From NCBI GenBank assembly GCA_017417585.1, contig JAFPYX010000090.1, forward strand, positions 1 to 41,424: DNA of 41,424 nt. Direction: 5' to 3'. Within the stretch, counting starts at the first letter, position 1, and every line of letters begins with the position of its first letter. Of the stretch, positions 9,768 to 18,353 are shown in pieces. The notes under the pieces are model-generated. The model worked only from the letters and a program-made list of their open reading frames with translations, did not search any database and was not told where the DNA came from. A program made the translations under genes and the position numbers. The DNA is from Victivallales bacterium (GTDB lineage Bacteria > Verrucomicrobiota > Lentisphaeria > Oligosphaerales > Oligosphaeraceae).

Positions 9768-10841
9768 TTACACTTCCAGCACCGCGCCGCCCTGTTGCGC
9801 GGACTGGTGGGCCAGCTCGCAGAGGCGGATGTTGTGGAGGGCGTCGCCGCCGGCGAGCGGCTTGTCGGCCAGCACCGACTGCGCGTGCTTCCCGATGAGG
9901 CTCTGGTAGATGTTATGGATGCTTTCGGCCGCGGGCGTGAGTTCCTGGAAGGGGCCCTTTCCGTCATCGAGCATCAGGTGCATCTGGTAGGGTTCGCCGG
10001 CATGGCCGGAGAGCTGGAAGAGCGTCCCGTATCCTCGCAGCGCGGCCTGGTCGCCGTAGATTTCAAAGCCCAGGTTTCCGAGGGTTCCGGCCAAGCCTCC
10101 GCGCAGTTCGGAGAAGGCGGCCTTCACGGAGAGCTGCGCGCCGTTGGCGAAGAACGCCTTGATATACGCGCCGTCCTCGGCGGCGATGCCCATGGTCTTG
10201 GGGAGATAGACTGCGGCGAGCTTGACCACCTCGGAGCCCAGGATGTCCTCGGCGGTGTAGAAGCAGTGGCTGGCGACGTCGCCGATGGGACCGCCCATCT
10301 CGGCGATGTTGCTGCAGCGCCAGGTCGCGGCCTCAGCGGGATCGTAGCCGTATGCGAATTCCATGTGGAAGCAGGCATCGTTCACCTTGCCGAGCCTGCC
10401 GTCCTGCACTGCCGCCTTCGCAAGCTGGTTCCAGGCATTGAAGACCATCATGTGGTCCACGTAGAGTGAAAGGCCCTTCGCCTTCGCCAAGTCAATCAGT
10501 TTCTGCGCGTCCGCCGAGCTGGTGGCCAGCGGCTTCTCGACAATCACGTGCTTGCCGGCCTCCAGCGCCTTCAGCGCCAATGGGACATGCGTGCGGTTGT
10601 TGGTGGCCACATAGACCGCCTGGATCTCCGGGTCGGCCAGCAGCGCCTCGGTGGTGGCGTGCCACGTGAGGCCGAGCGCCTCCGCCGCGCCCCGCCGCGC
10701 GGCATTCACGTCCGTCGCGGCGACCAGCTCGGCGGTGGGATGCGGCGCAAAGCGCGCGCGATCGCAGGCGAAACCCTCTTTGGCGACGCGGTTCTCGGCG
10801 ATTCCGCCGAAGCCAATCAGACCGTATTTCACAGTAGTCAT
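9768..10841 (-). CDS. Gfo/Idh/MocA family oxidoreductase
   Basis: A 357-residue NAD(P)-dependent dehydrogenase. It has the Rossmann motif YGLIGFGGIAENR (6-18) and the family signature VIVEKPLA (EKP at 102-104). The C-terminal alpha/beta domain contains the GPIGDVASHCFYTAEDIL stretch with the conserved Asp and His region. The start at 10841 is firm: AAGGAG (10851-10856) lies 9 bases upstream. Family members oxidise sugars, inositols or amino sugars; the substrate here is not readable. The gene upstream on the same strand is the remnant of a DegT aminotransferase. Gfo and DegT enzymes often act in succession (keto-sugar formation, then transamination), so this enzyme may have lost its partner. 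Confidence 0.9.
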   Translation of the reverse strand: MTTVKYGLIGFGGIAENRVAKEGFACDRARFAPHPTAELVAATDVNAARRGAAEALGLTWHATTEALLADPEIQAVYVATNNRTHVPLALKALEAGKHVIVEKPLATSSADAQKLIDLAKAKGLSLYVDHMMVFNAWNQLAKAAVQDGRLGKVNDACFHMEFAYGYDPAEAATWRCSNIAEMGGPIGDVASHCFYTAEDILGSEVVKLAAVYLPKTMGIAAEDGAYIKAFFANGAQLSVKAAFSELRGGLAGTLGNLGFEIYGDQAALRGYGTLFQLSGHAGEPYQMHLMLDDGKGPFQELTPAAESIHNIYQSLIGKHAQSVLADKPLAGGDALHNIRLCELAHQSAQQGGAVLEV

Positions 10842-10899
10842 TCGTTTTTTCTCCTTAGGTAAAAAGTAAGCAAGTTGAATTCACCCTTCAATTTCCAAC

Positions 10900-11396
10900 C
10901 TATTTCATATAGGCGGCGGCAACTTTCTCGAAAGCCGCGACGTATGCCTCTGATTGGCCAGATGGTCGATCAGGTAGCGGCCGTTGCGACGACGTGCGGG
11001 CAGGTTCCAGGTGTCGAGGTTCTCCAGCTCGCACAGTCCAATCATCGACTGCATCTCGGTCATGCAGAAGTTGAAGCCCACCCGGCGGTGGATATAGAGC
11101 TGCTTGCCCTCCATCTCCAGCAGGTTCTTCTTTGCGCGCACGTCATATCCATGGTCTCGGAAGGAGCGGAACTCCCACGCCAGATCGTCATCGTTGGTGA
11201 CCACCATCCCGCTCTCGTCGCCAGGGCCGATGTTCAGACCGCCCAGAGCCACATGGAATGCGACAGTGCCATTCGTCACGCTAATTGCATTGCCCACGCC
11301 CAGCCACTTGGCCCATGCCTTCTCGAACTGCGGCCAGATCGGTAATTTTAAGGTAGCAACAGGGCCGCCGCCATCAATTGCAAACTGTTCGGACAT
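10900..11396 (-). pseudogene. DegT/DnrJ/EryC1/StrS aminotransferase remnant with internal deletions
   Basis: Pieces of one PLP-dependent sugar aminotransferase (normally about 400 residues) are stitched together in about 165 codons. Seen in order: an N-terminus FAIDGGGPV...LPIWP; then FEKAWAKWLGVGNAISVTNG and GLNIGPGDE; then a jump to SGMVVTNDDDLAWEFRSF; then the YIHRRVGFNFCMTEMQSMIG segment to RRRNGRYLIDHLAN. The normal C-terminal end EAYVAAFEKVAAAYMK-stop is still present at 10900-10950 but in another frame. The segment that should carry the catalytic lysine (between GPGDE and SGMVV) is gone. This is decay by at least three deletions, one causing a frameshift at about 10950. It cannot encode an active enzyme. 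Confidence 0.85.
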
Positions 11397-11416
11397 GAAA
11401 TCAAGTTCCGTTGTAT

Positions 11417-11545
11417 TTTCTTACGATGAAAACCAAAAAAAGACTATGGTTTCGCGTTTGACATTTAAATTAACTCTTCAACCGCGCGACGACACCATCT
11501 CCGATTGTGAAATAATCCCATTAGATCGTGATTTCTTACGATGAA
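11417..11545 (+). repeat. 14-bp perfect direct repeat flanking 101 bp
   Basis: TTTCTTACGATGAA occurs at 11417-11430 and 11532-11545. The second copy contains the ATG of the AraC stub. The first copy also opens a frame (MKTKKRLWFRV, then stop). This looks like a duplicated or rearranged gene start in a decaying region. Confidence 0.7.
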
Positions 11546-11807
11546 GCCGCAAGCAGCTGATTTCTCCCGTGAACAGCTACTGGCTCGTTGGTACCGCCGC
11601 CAACCACCCAACTGGGCAACACGTTGCTGGTTAGCCATCCACGACTTGGTGCTGGAGGCATCAGCACGTCTCGACCAATGTGCCGCCGATCTGCGAACCG
11701 GCCAATATGCCCTCAAGGAAATCGCCAGGCGGCATGGCTTCTGCGATGCCTCCTCGCTATGCAACGCCTTCCGCCGCGTTTTCAAATGTACCCCGACCAC
11801 CTTTTAA
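11541..11807 (+). pseudogene. Truncated AraC-family regulator (second HTH only)
   Basis: An 88-codon frame whose last 55 residues match the end of the AraC/XylS DNA-binding domain: ARLDQCAADLRTG, then YALKEIARRHGFCDASSLCN, then AFRRVFKCTPTTF. The sensor domain and the first helix-turn-helix, normally another 200 or more residues, are absent. The 33 residues before it match nothing I recognise. It points away from the broken DegT gene, as a divergent regulator would. Probably a remnant of the regulator of this sugar locus; whether it is still expressed is unknown. Confidence 0.65.
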
Positions 11808-11810
11808 CCT

Positions 11811-12494
11811 ATGAATTACTTTGTCCATCGCATTGAAACCTCGCCAGAGTGGGATTTCGCATGGCACGGCCCTGTCTGGTCTCAGGCCGAGACCGCCACC
11901 GTGGACCAGCCTGCCGCGCCCCTGGGAGCCCCCGCACCCATCACTCAGGCCCGCGTGCTCCACGATAATACGAATCTCTATGGGCTCTTCCAGGTTCAAG
12001 ACCACAGCATCCTGGCTCGGCAGACGCAATACAACTCCTGGACCTGCTTCGACTCCTGCGTGGAATTCTTCTTCCGCCCTCATCCATCCACTGAACCAGC
12101 GGCGGGCGGCGGCTACTTCAACTTGGAAATCAGCGCCACCGGCGCGCATCTGCTCTATTATGTTCGGGACTGGACGCCCGTCGGCGACTACTACGCCGAC
12201 TTCACCGCCGTTCCCGAGGAGGACGGACGGCTCTTCGAGACCCGTTCCTCGCTCACGGGACTCGTCCCGCAGGAACGTCCTGGCGACCTCACGTGGTTCG
12301 CGCAGTTCAGGATACCCATTCGCGTCGCCGAAAAATACTGCGGCTCCATCGGGGACCTCTCCGGCCAACACTGGACCGGCAACTTCTACAAATGCGGCGA
12401 CCAGCTCAATCCCCCGCACTGGCTGGCCTGGTCACCCGTCTCCAGCCTGAACTTCCACCTCCCGGAATGCTTCGGGGAGGTGTATTTTGAATAG
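11811..12494 (+). CDS. CBM9-like (family 9 carbohydrate-binding-like) protein
   Basis: A 227-residue protein resembling the CBM9-like/DOMON beta-sandwich family. It has an early W-F-W-x-x-A pattern, VLHDNTNLYGLFQVQD (the strand pair usually written LyDDxxLYvxFxvxD), then CFDSCVEFFFRPH and GYFNLEISATGAHL. These are the characteristic DxxVEfFf and YfnFEin blocks. No signal peptide is visible, so it may be cytoplasmic, unlike most sugar-binding modules. Homologues are commonly found beside sugar-catabolic genes. It starts 3 bases after the AraC stub, so it may have been under the same promoter. Function beyond binding is not known. Confidence 0.72.
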   Translation: MNYFVHRIETSPEWDFAWHGPVWSQAETATVDQPAAPLGAPAPITQARVLHDNTNLYGLFQVQDHSILARQTQYNSWTCFDSCVEFFFRPHPSTEPAAGGGYFNLEISATGAHLLYYVRDWTPVGDYYADFTAVPEEDGRLFETRSSLTGLVPQERPGDLTWFAQFRIPIRVAEKYCGSIGDLSGQHWTGNFYKCGDQLNPPHWLAWSPVSSLNFHLPECFGEVYFE

Positions 12495-12829
12495 CAGCAA
12501 CGCCAGACCTTGTGTAGTGTCCCTTCAATACCTACGGGACTCTAAACGAATTGAAGAGACACCATACTAGTATTTCTCAAGAGAATTATAGGGAATTATA
12601 TCGTTAACTTGGGAAATCAGACCGATGGGTGGAGGAACAAATCCCGACTGCAAAATGGGAGGGACGCGTTCCCGTCCCCCCGCAAGATGCAATCTAACTC
12701 GTCGATATAAATTCCCTGACTTAACTGTATAATTCCCAGAAAAATCCCTGCCGCCTGAGGACGCAGCGAGGGTGCCGCCGATGTGTTTCGATGGCGACGA
12801 CGCCACGTTCCTATCCAAGCCCGTTGAAA
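12495..12829. other. Intergenic stretch after the Tad locus, no gene seen
   Basis: These 335 bases lie between two convergent genes. A small GC hairpin occurs at 12661-12678 (GGGACG with CGTCCC), within a purine/pyrimidine-rich patch, and another at 12792-12805 (TGGCG with CGCCA). Neither has a convincing T-tract, so the end of the long minus-strand operon is not clearly marked. The one longer open frame here has no domain or ribosome site. Confidence 0.55.
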
Positions 12830-13828
12830 TCACAAAGGCGACGGCACGCCACCACGAGGATTTTTCGGTATGGAGTACTGTGGACGCTGTGAGGTCTTAG
12901 ATGGTTCCTCAACGGGCTTGTCCGAAGAGATCCGCACTTCGTCGCCGACTTGGATTGCGCTTTCAGGTTCCGTTTCCCCGTTGCCCTCCGAAGCAAGGGA
13001 ATACTCCCTGCAGATCACGACACCGTCCTTGAACTGAAGCACCTGTAGCGTCCCCACGCGTTCATCCTCCTCCAGCATCTCCACATCGCCTAGATGCCAG
13101 ACCTCCAGCAAGTGCCCCTCGTGCACCCTGCCCGACGGCATCCCCCCCACTTTGAAGCGGCGGCCTTTCGATGTATCCTTGATGTCCTCCACCCGGCCAT
13201 TCTCGCTGGGACGGAACTCCTTCGGGACTCTCTTCATCAAGTCCTCGACAAGCCGATGGATGCAGACATCGCAGGCATCACGGATACACTGTTCTTCAAG
13301 ATTTCCTTCAATGGTGGAATTGAACGACTGACGAAGGACACCACTTTTGACCGAATGCATAACACCTTTCACTGTAACGGCCGCCCGCGCATCCATCAGA
13401 GAATACCCCATTTCCACCTCGACTTCCCAGATTTTCACACCCATGCCGTCAGGACGCGTTTCAGTCCAGCTTTTATGGTCGCACCGCTGAATGGTCAAAC
13501 TGAGCCAATAAGCCGGCACTTCTAGTTTGGCTACCTCGCCAGGGGAATTTGCCCCTTCCATACCATCCAGAACCTGAGCCGCCTCCTGTGCCTCCAGAGC
13601 CTTCGGCATGTCCTTGTTGTCCTTCACCTGGAAGCCATTCTCGCTCAGCATAATCTTTAGATTTTCAATCACTGTGCTGAACCATTCATCCGGACCCGAA
13701 GTCTTGTTCACAATCTCGTCATCACGGATGCTAATGGACATCTGCGGCCGCTCCGCCGCCTTCACTACCCACATTCCGATGATCAACGCCATGCAGAACA
13801 GCATGGTTTTCTTGAACATTCGCGACAT
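12830..13828 (-). CDS. Exported protein of unknown function, last gene of Tad-kinase locus
   Basis: A 332-residue exported protein. The start at 13828 is set by AAGGAG (13836-13841) 7 bases upstream and by the signal peptide MSRMFKKTMLFCMALIIGMW ending near VVKA-AE; a GTG further upstream is therefore rejected. No known domain is recognised. The layout is an N-terminal mixed domain, a helical segment (EEQCIRDACDVCIHRLVEDL), then a small beta-rich domain (RRFKVGGMPSGRVHEGHLLE ... VGTLQV ... IQVGDEVRI) and a Pro-rich tail. This resembles the CsgG/FlgT-type pattern of outer-membrane accessory proteins, also seen in the lipoprotein encoded upstream. Function is inferred only from its place in the locus. 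Confidence 0.75.
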   Translation of the reverse strand: MSRMFKKTMLFCMALIIGMWVVKAAERPQMSISIRDDEIVNKTSGPDEWFSTVIENLKIMLSENGFQVKDNKDMPKALEAQEAAQVLDGMEGANSPGEVAKLEVPAYWLSLTIQRCDHKSWTETRPDGMGVKIWEVEVEMGYSLMDARAAVTVKGVMHSVKSGVLRQSFNSTIEGNLEEQCIRDACDVCIHRLVEDLMKRVPKEFRPSENGRVEDIKDTSKGRRFKVGGMPSGRVHEGHLLEVWHLGDVEMLEEDERVGTLQVLQFKDGVVICREYSLASEGNGETEPESAIQVGDEVRISSDKPVEEPSKTSQRPQYSIPKNPRGGVPSPL

Positions 13829-13835
13829 TGCTATG

Positions 13836-13841
13836 CTCCTT
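13836..13841 (-). promoter_or_regulatory. Shine-Dalgarno site deciding the 13828 start
   Basis: Minus-strand AAGGAG lies 7 bases before the ATG at 13828. It selects the 332-residue reading with a clean signal peptide over a GTG start 27 bases upstream. Confidence 0.85.
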
Positions 13842-13928
13842 ACAGTTTTATCCACGAATGATTACTCGGTAGTAGCCAAGAATACCGAAACTACGCATTC
13901 CGTCTCAATTCCTTGCAAAGTCTTTTCG

Positions 13929-13963
13929 GCGGGACAGGACTCCTAGGGGAAATCCTGTCCCGC
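13929..13963 (-). terminator. Strong hairpin between exported-protein genes
   Basis: A perfect 11-bp GC-rich stem (GCGGGACAGGA 13929-13939 with 13953-13963) with a 13-base loop lies between the lipoprotein gene and the last gene. The minus-strand tail (CGAAAAGACTTTGC) is not a T-tract, so it may protect the upstream mRNA or attenuate rather than fully terminate. Confidence 0.5.
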
Positions 13964-13975
13964 GCGGGTTATTTC

Positions 13976-14911
13976 TCAGTTGGCCAGAAACTTCACCATG
14001 GTATAGATCTTCACCTTGGCACGGCTTTGTTCAGGATTATCAACCAGCACCCATGCATAGTCCTGTTCGACTTCAACCACCTTGCCGGTACCCACCTGCG
14101 TATCGCGGTCTTCCTTCTCGCCCGTGAACACATTTTCGACTGCCCCTTCCTCGTGTTCGATGAAGGCGACCTTATTGCCCACCTGCACGCCATACGCCTG
14201 CCCGGCAGAAATTTTCGCGAACTGGCCATAGCCGCGACGTTCGGTGACAAACACCGGCGGCGTGTGGCGGCGGCTGTATTCCTGCGCCAGTTCCTTGGAG
14301 GCCGCGATTGCCAGATTGTCAATTGCGTTCATCGCCGAGGCACCAGTAGCCTCAACTCGCCGAGACATGAAGTAGTCTTTTCGTTCCACACCGTCCGCAT
14401 CCAGGAAAGTCAATGTCACCTCACAAGTCCCTTTGGTATTGTTTATCAAGTCCATGGAGACGACATTGAACACCAACGAGACAGCATTGCCTTCGGCTGC
14501 AGGCGGTTCATCCAGCACGGTGGCCTCATTCCCCAGCATGTCAAAGTCGCTCATGTCATCAAAGGCCATGAAGATGCGTGAGGCCAGGCGCTTGATGAAC
14601 TGCTGGCGCTCATCATTGTTTCCGATAAAACTGGCAATCTGGCTGGACGGCAACAGCCGGGCAGGTTTCCCCTCGTTCTTGTTTTCCGCCATCAACCTAA
14701 ATTCCTTAAGCGCATAGGTCTTAGCGGCAGGAGAGAGGATTTGCGTGTCATTGTCGGGCATAGCCGCACCTGTCTTGGGGTCAGTCGTCACGACTGGCGC
14801 GGCCAACGGGCTCATGGTTTTCTTGCCGCCTAGTAGTGCCTCGCATCCAGTCATGCAGAACGCGAGTGCCAAGAGGCTCATGGCGATGGTGATCTGAAAT
14901 GTCTTTTTCAT
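13976..14911 (-). CDS. Lipoprotein of unknown function (CsgG/FlgT-like layout)
   Basis: A 311-residue lipoprotein. It starts MKKTFQITIAMSLLALAFCM and has the lipobox MTGC with Cys23 as the lipidated residue; a TTG start further upstream has no signal-peptide logic. The middle contains FIKRLASRIFMAFDDMSDFD, and then a strand-rich part (AVSLVFNVVSMDLI, CEVTLTFLDADG). The C-terminal beta domain (GQFAKISAGQAYGVQVGNKV ... VGTGKVVEVEQDYAWVLVDN) has a repeating G-x-V pattern like the C-terminal domain of FlgT/CsgG-type proteins. A role as an outer-membrane accessory, perhaps for the secretin, is inference. No homologue is named with certainty. Confidence 0.75.
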   Translation of the reverse strand: MKKTFQITIAMSLLALAFCMTGCEALLGGKKTMSPLAAPVVTTDPKTGAAMPDNDTQILSPAAKTYALKEFRLMAENKNEGKPARLLPSSQIASFIGNNDERQQFIKRLASRIFMAFDDMSDFDMLGNEATVLDEPPAAEGNAVSLVFNVVSMDLINNTKGTCEVTLTFLDADGVERKDYFMSRRVEATGASAMNAIDNLAIAASKELAQEYSRRHTPPVFVTERRGYGQFAKISAGQAYGVQVGNKVAFIEHEEGAVENVFTGEKEDRDTQVGTGKVVEVEQDYAWVLVDNPEQSRAKVKIYTMVKFLAN

Positions 14912-14961
14912 GGTATGTTTGTTTTTTGGTTGGGTTGAATGGGGAAACAAATTTACGGTTT

Positions 14962-16011
14962 TCAGTCAGCGGAAATGGTAAATGCGGCCTGGGTATTCTG
15001 CGGGTCGACCGTCGTCTCGTCGGGGTTGAATTTGTTCGTGCGGGGAACGAGCAGGACCAGATGCTGCAGCGCCAGCGCCGTGAAGGGCTGCCCGGGCACC
15101 ACTAAGATGCTGCCTTCCTCCTCGCGGTCAAGGAAAACGCGGAAATCGTAGGCGAAGACCTTGCCGGCCAGTTCCTCTGGAATGACAAGATTCACAATAT
15201 AGTCCTCAACGAAGAAATCTCCGACCTTGGTGGCGATTTGCTCCATCAGATCGATGATCAGTTCGTCGGCAGGATCTTGCCCGGCAACCTGGGTGGTGCC
15301 GACGTGGCGGAACGTCCGCTCCGCCGTCACGTTGAATGAGTAAATCCGCACATTGTCCAAATCCCGCACGCTGGCCACCGCCCGGCGACTGTAGGTGGTC
15401 TTGGAAACCGTGGTACCCCCCATCGGAACCGTCGTCGTCGTCTCCTTCTGGTCGGCTAGTGTGACGGTCAGGAAGAGCGTCGCCGGCGCGACCTCCTCCT
15501 GGCGCTTGTCGGCGATGGCCTGTTCGATTTCGGCCAGCGAGTCGGCCGAACGGTCCACCACCTGGATGCAATTGGCGTATGGTTCCATCGCCAGCCCGGC
15601 GGCGATGAAGTCCTTGGCCAGGGCGGCCATGCGGTTGTCCTGGTCGGCGCTGATGCAAGTTTCCAGGGCCTCAAGCATCTTTCGACGGCACTGAACGACC
15701 GCCTGGATGTCCTCACGGGTCTGGTAGTACTCGACCAGGCCGGTCTGCCAATTCACCCGGGCGGCCTGCCGGCGAAGCTCCGGAGACTCCAAGGCGGCCG
15801 GGGGCGCTGGAAGCGCCGGTTCCAGGAGTGTGGCCAGCCCCACCGACTCCAGCAGCTTCTCGGTTTGCCCCACGGTGTCGATGGTCCCGACGTCCAGAAT
15901 AAGCAGCTTGATCTTGTTCGGTGTGTCTTCCCCGGCAAACATGCGCTCGCCGCCCGCCGCCATGAAGAGCAGCAGAACGCCCGCCGCCAAAATGTTTTCC
16001 AAAGTCTTCAT
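14962..16011 (-). CDS. Exported protein of unknown function
   Basis: A 349-residue protein with a signal peptide (MKTLENILAAGVLLLFMAAG, cleavage near MFAG-ED). AGGAG (16021-16025) lies 9 bases before the ATG. The first mature segment (IKLLILDVGTIDTVGQTEKL) looks like a Rossmann-like or TolB-N/CsgG-like strand-loop-helix. A helical stretch follows, then a strand-rich region (LFLTVTLADQKETTTTVPMG) and a helix DELIIDLMEQIATKVGDFFVE preceding a beta C-terminus. The general order matches the two exported proteins encoded downstream, hinting at divergent paralogues. It lies 55 bases after the kinase gene. No firm family assignment. Confidence 0.75.
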   Translation of the reverse strand: MKTLENILAAGVLLLFMAAGGERMFAGEDTPNKIKLLILDVGTIDTVGQTEKLLESVGLATLLEPALPAPPAALESPELRRQAARVNWQTGLVEYYQTREDIQAVVQCRRKMLEALETCISADQDNRMAALAKDFIAAGLAMEPYANCIQVVDRSADSLAEIEQAIADKRQEEVAPATLFLTVTLADQKETTTTVPMGGTTVSKTTYSRRAVASVRDLDNVRIYSFNVTAERTFRHVGTTQVAGQDPADELIIDLMEQIATKVGDFFVEDYIVNLVIPEELAGKVFAYDFRVFLDREEEGSILVVPGQPFTALALQHLVLLVPRTNKFNPDETTVDPQNTQAAFTISAD

Positions 16012-16066
16012 TTTCCTTTTCTCCTAATCTACTACATTGTTAAAAAAGTCTGCTTTCGAAAATCTC

Positions 16067-18286
16067 TCAAGGTGTATCTTGGGGCCGTTGTGACAAGTAG
16101 TCTTGGGTCCTTTGGATGATTTCATCTTTAACCGACTGCCAATTCCTATCGTTAATGTTGGTACAATTTTTAGCTTCCTCAACCACTTCTCTGGCCAATT
16201 TGTCTTTTTCCTCCGGCAACGATGCATTCATGAACTTGTTGTACTTCGTACGCAAAGGACCGTATTTTCCCATATCATTAAGCATGTCGAGAAACACTCG
16301 CCTCTCCTTTTCTTTTATCAATTCTTTCATCCAATCGCAGATTACCAGGCTCTTAAGTTTCTGCCACTTGACCTGGTCAAAGTCATTCGCTTCAAACAGT
16401 ATCCTTGCAAATCCATCGATTTCCGTGAAGATTGCCTCGGCGACACTCTTCGCCTGCGTCAAGGCAAACTCCCGGTAGGCCATCGCCGTCTCCGAGTCCT
16501 TTCCGTACTTTTCTTCCGCCTTTTTCGAAAGTGCATCCAGATCCGCCTTTAAGGACTCAAACTCCTCAAAACTTCCATTCTCTACCATGAATCGACATTT
16601 TACCCAAAAGTCATACGTCTTCATTGCAAGGCCTTCTTTGATTTCATATACATCGGTCTCAATCCTACTTGACATCCAGTTTTCGTTTGGATGTGCCGCC
16701 AGCAGCTGGTCAACCTCTTTCAGCTTTTTCTGCAAGTCGTCTGCCAGCTCAAGCAAATTCTTGTCCGAAGCAAATTCCCAGTCGTTCCGATTCACTTTAT
16801 CGTCAATTCTCTTCCCGAATTCCTTCATCGAGTTTTTGATTTCCGTAACCAAATTCTCTGCCGCAGTCATGACGTCAATCACATCGCCTGTGCTCTTTTC
16901 CTCATCCGCCTGACGTCGGGCAAAGTCCATCATCTTCCATGCAAGCATCGCCACAATGGCAAACATGAAAATCGCCGCCAGTATCACCGGCAGGCGGACA
17001 CGACGACGCTTCGGGACAACGGCGGGAACCGGCGCCGACACGGGAACAGGACGCGGCACGCTCGGTGCCGGGGCATCGGGAACTGGCATCGGCACCGGCG
17101 AGTCCAGCGTAAGCGCAGTTGCCGACGGTTCGGCAGAGGAAACGCTCGGCGTCGCAGCGGCGGAAACCGGCACCGGCGAGTCCAGCGTAGGCGCGGTGGC
17201 ATACTTAGCAGGGGGGTCAGTCGTTGGGGCGGCAGACATCGGCGGGGGCTCTGCCGTGAAACCAGTCGCATTCGGGTCGGCCATGCCGTCTGCGTGTTTG
17301 GGAATGCCACCCCCTTCGCCCAAGGTCTTCCCAGAACCGGCAAACCAGCGTCGCAGCCAGGCGAAGACACCACCCCGCCCGGAAGCATCCGCATTTCCCC
17401 TTTGCGCAGCCTCAATGCGGCGCAGCAGCTCCTTGGGAGTCCGGACGCGCCGGGCAGGGTTCTTCCTGCACATGTCCGCCACCAGCCTGGCGACCTTGCC
17501 AGGCGTCTCGGGGAGGAAATCACGCACATCCGGAATCTCCTCCGGGGACGCCAGGCGCACGAAATAGCTCATCGGCTTCTCCTCCACGTAGGGTGGACGC
17601 CCCGTGAGCATCTCGAAGAGCACGCACCCCAGGCTGTAGATGTCCGCACGGATGTCCACGCGGCCCGAGTCGCGGGCCTGTTCGGGGGACATGTACGCGG
17701 GAGTGCCGAAATACGTAGCCGCCTGGGTCAATTGGCTGTCCTGCGGACGGCTGGACTTGGCAATCCCCAGATCCACCAGCTTCACCAGGCCCGTGTCGGT
17801 GAACATGATGTTGTCCGGCTTGATATCCCGGTGGACGACCTGGTGCGCATCGATGGCCTCCAGGGCCGAGGCCACCTGCCTGGCCACTTCCAACGCGGCC
17901 TCGACGGAGAGGCGCCCGTACTTCTTCAGGCGCTGTTTCAGGCTGCCGCCGGCGAGGTAGTCCATGACCAGGTAGTAGATGGTCCGGTGTTCGCCGTCGG
18001 CGGCAACGTCTTCATGCCGCCCGATATCATACACCTCGACCAGATTCAGGTGCTTGATGTTGCTGGCCAGCTTCGCCTCCTGGAAAAAACGCTCCACATG
18101 CGTGTGATCCCGATCAGCGACATCCGGTAAGAGCAGCTTGAGGACGTGATGTGCCTGAAGATCATTGTGACGTACCAACCACACCTCTCCCATGCCGCCA
18201 TGCCCCAGCAGACGCTCGACGGTGTAGCGTCCAAAGACCTGCCCCGGCTGCAGCAGCGGAGTGCGATTGTTTACGGTATTAGCCAT
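16067..18286 (-). CDS. Membrane-anchored Ser/Thr protein kinase (Hanks type)
   Basis: A 739-residue PknB-like kinase. The cytoplasmic kinase domain (about 20-290) has the glycine loop GHGGMGEV (28-35), Lys50 in HHVLKLLL, catalytic HRDIKPDN (152-159), DLG (172-174) in place of DFG, and an activation loop ending GTPAYMSPEQ. A Pro/Ala-rich linker (340-425) holds two copies of TLDSPVP. KRRRVR then one membrane span (about 432-450) gives an N-in, C-out topology. The roughly 290-residue outer part is mostly helical, with coiled-coil-like Lys/Glu segments, not PASTA. The PP2C phosphatase and a CpaF ATPase are encoded just upstream, and FHA proteins earlier in the locus, so it likely phosphorylates Tad components. 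Confidence 0.95.
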   Translation of the reverse strand: MANTVNNRTPLLQPGQVFGRYTVERLLGHGGMGEVWLVRHNDLQAHHVLKLLLPDVADRDHTHVERFFQEAKLASNIKHLNLVEVYDIGRHEDVAADGEHRTIYYLVMDYLAGGSLKQRLKKYGRLSVEAALEVARQVASALEAIDAHQVVHRDIKPDNIMFTDTGLVKLVDLGIAKSSRPQDSQLTQAATYFGTPAYMSPEQARDSGRVDIRADIYSLGCVLFEMLTGRPPYVEEKPMSYFVRLASPEEIPDVRDFLPETPGKVARLVADMCRKNPARRVRTPKELLRRIEAAQRGNADASGRGGVFAWLRRWFAGSGKTLGEGGGIPKHADGMADPNATGFTAEPPPMSAAPTTDPPAKYATAPTLDSPVPVSAAATPSVSSAEPSATALTLDSPVPMPVPDAPAPSVPRPVPVSAPVPAVVPKRRRVRLPVILAAIFMFAIVAMLAWKMMDFARRQADEEKSTGDVIDVMTAAENLVTEIKNSMKEFGKRIDDKVNRNDWEFASDKNLLELADDLQKKLKEVDQLLAAHPNENWMSSRIETDVYEIKEGLAMKTYDFWVKCRFMVENGSFEEFESLKADLDALSKKAEEKYGKDSETAMAYREFALTQAKSVAEAIFTEIDGFARILFEANDFDQVKWQKLKSLVICDWMKELIKEKERRVFLDMLNDMGKYGPLRTKYNKFMNASLPEEKDKLAREVVEEAKNCTNINDRNWQSVKDEIIQRTQDYLSQRPQDTP

Positions 18287-18353
18287 TATGATCTGAAAGT
18301 GTTTCGTTTGAGTCTGAAGGCCTAAGACCGGAAGGCCTGAGGTCCTGGAAGGG

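Noticed and set aside
12567..12833. An 88-codon minus-strand frame after the last Tad-locus gene
   Set aside because: Low-complexity product (GGRERVPP-like stretch arising from a GC hairpin), no ribosome site, no family.
16691..18130. A 479-codon plus-strand open frame opposite the kinase
   Set aside because: Arg/His/Gly-rich shadow of the kinase domain, which has all catalytic motifs on the other strand.
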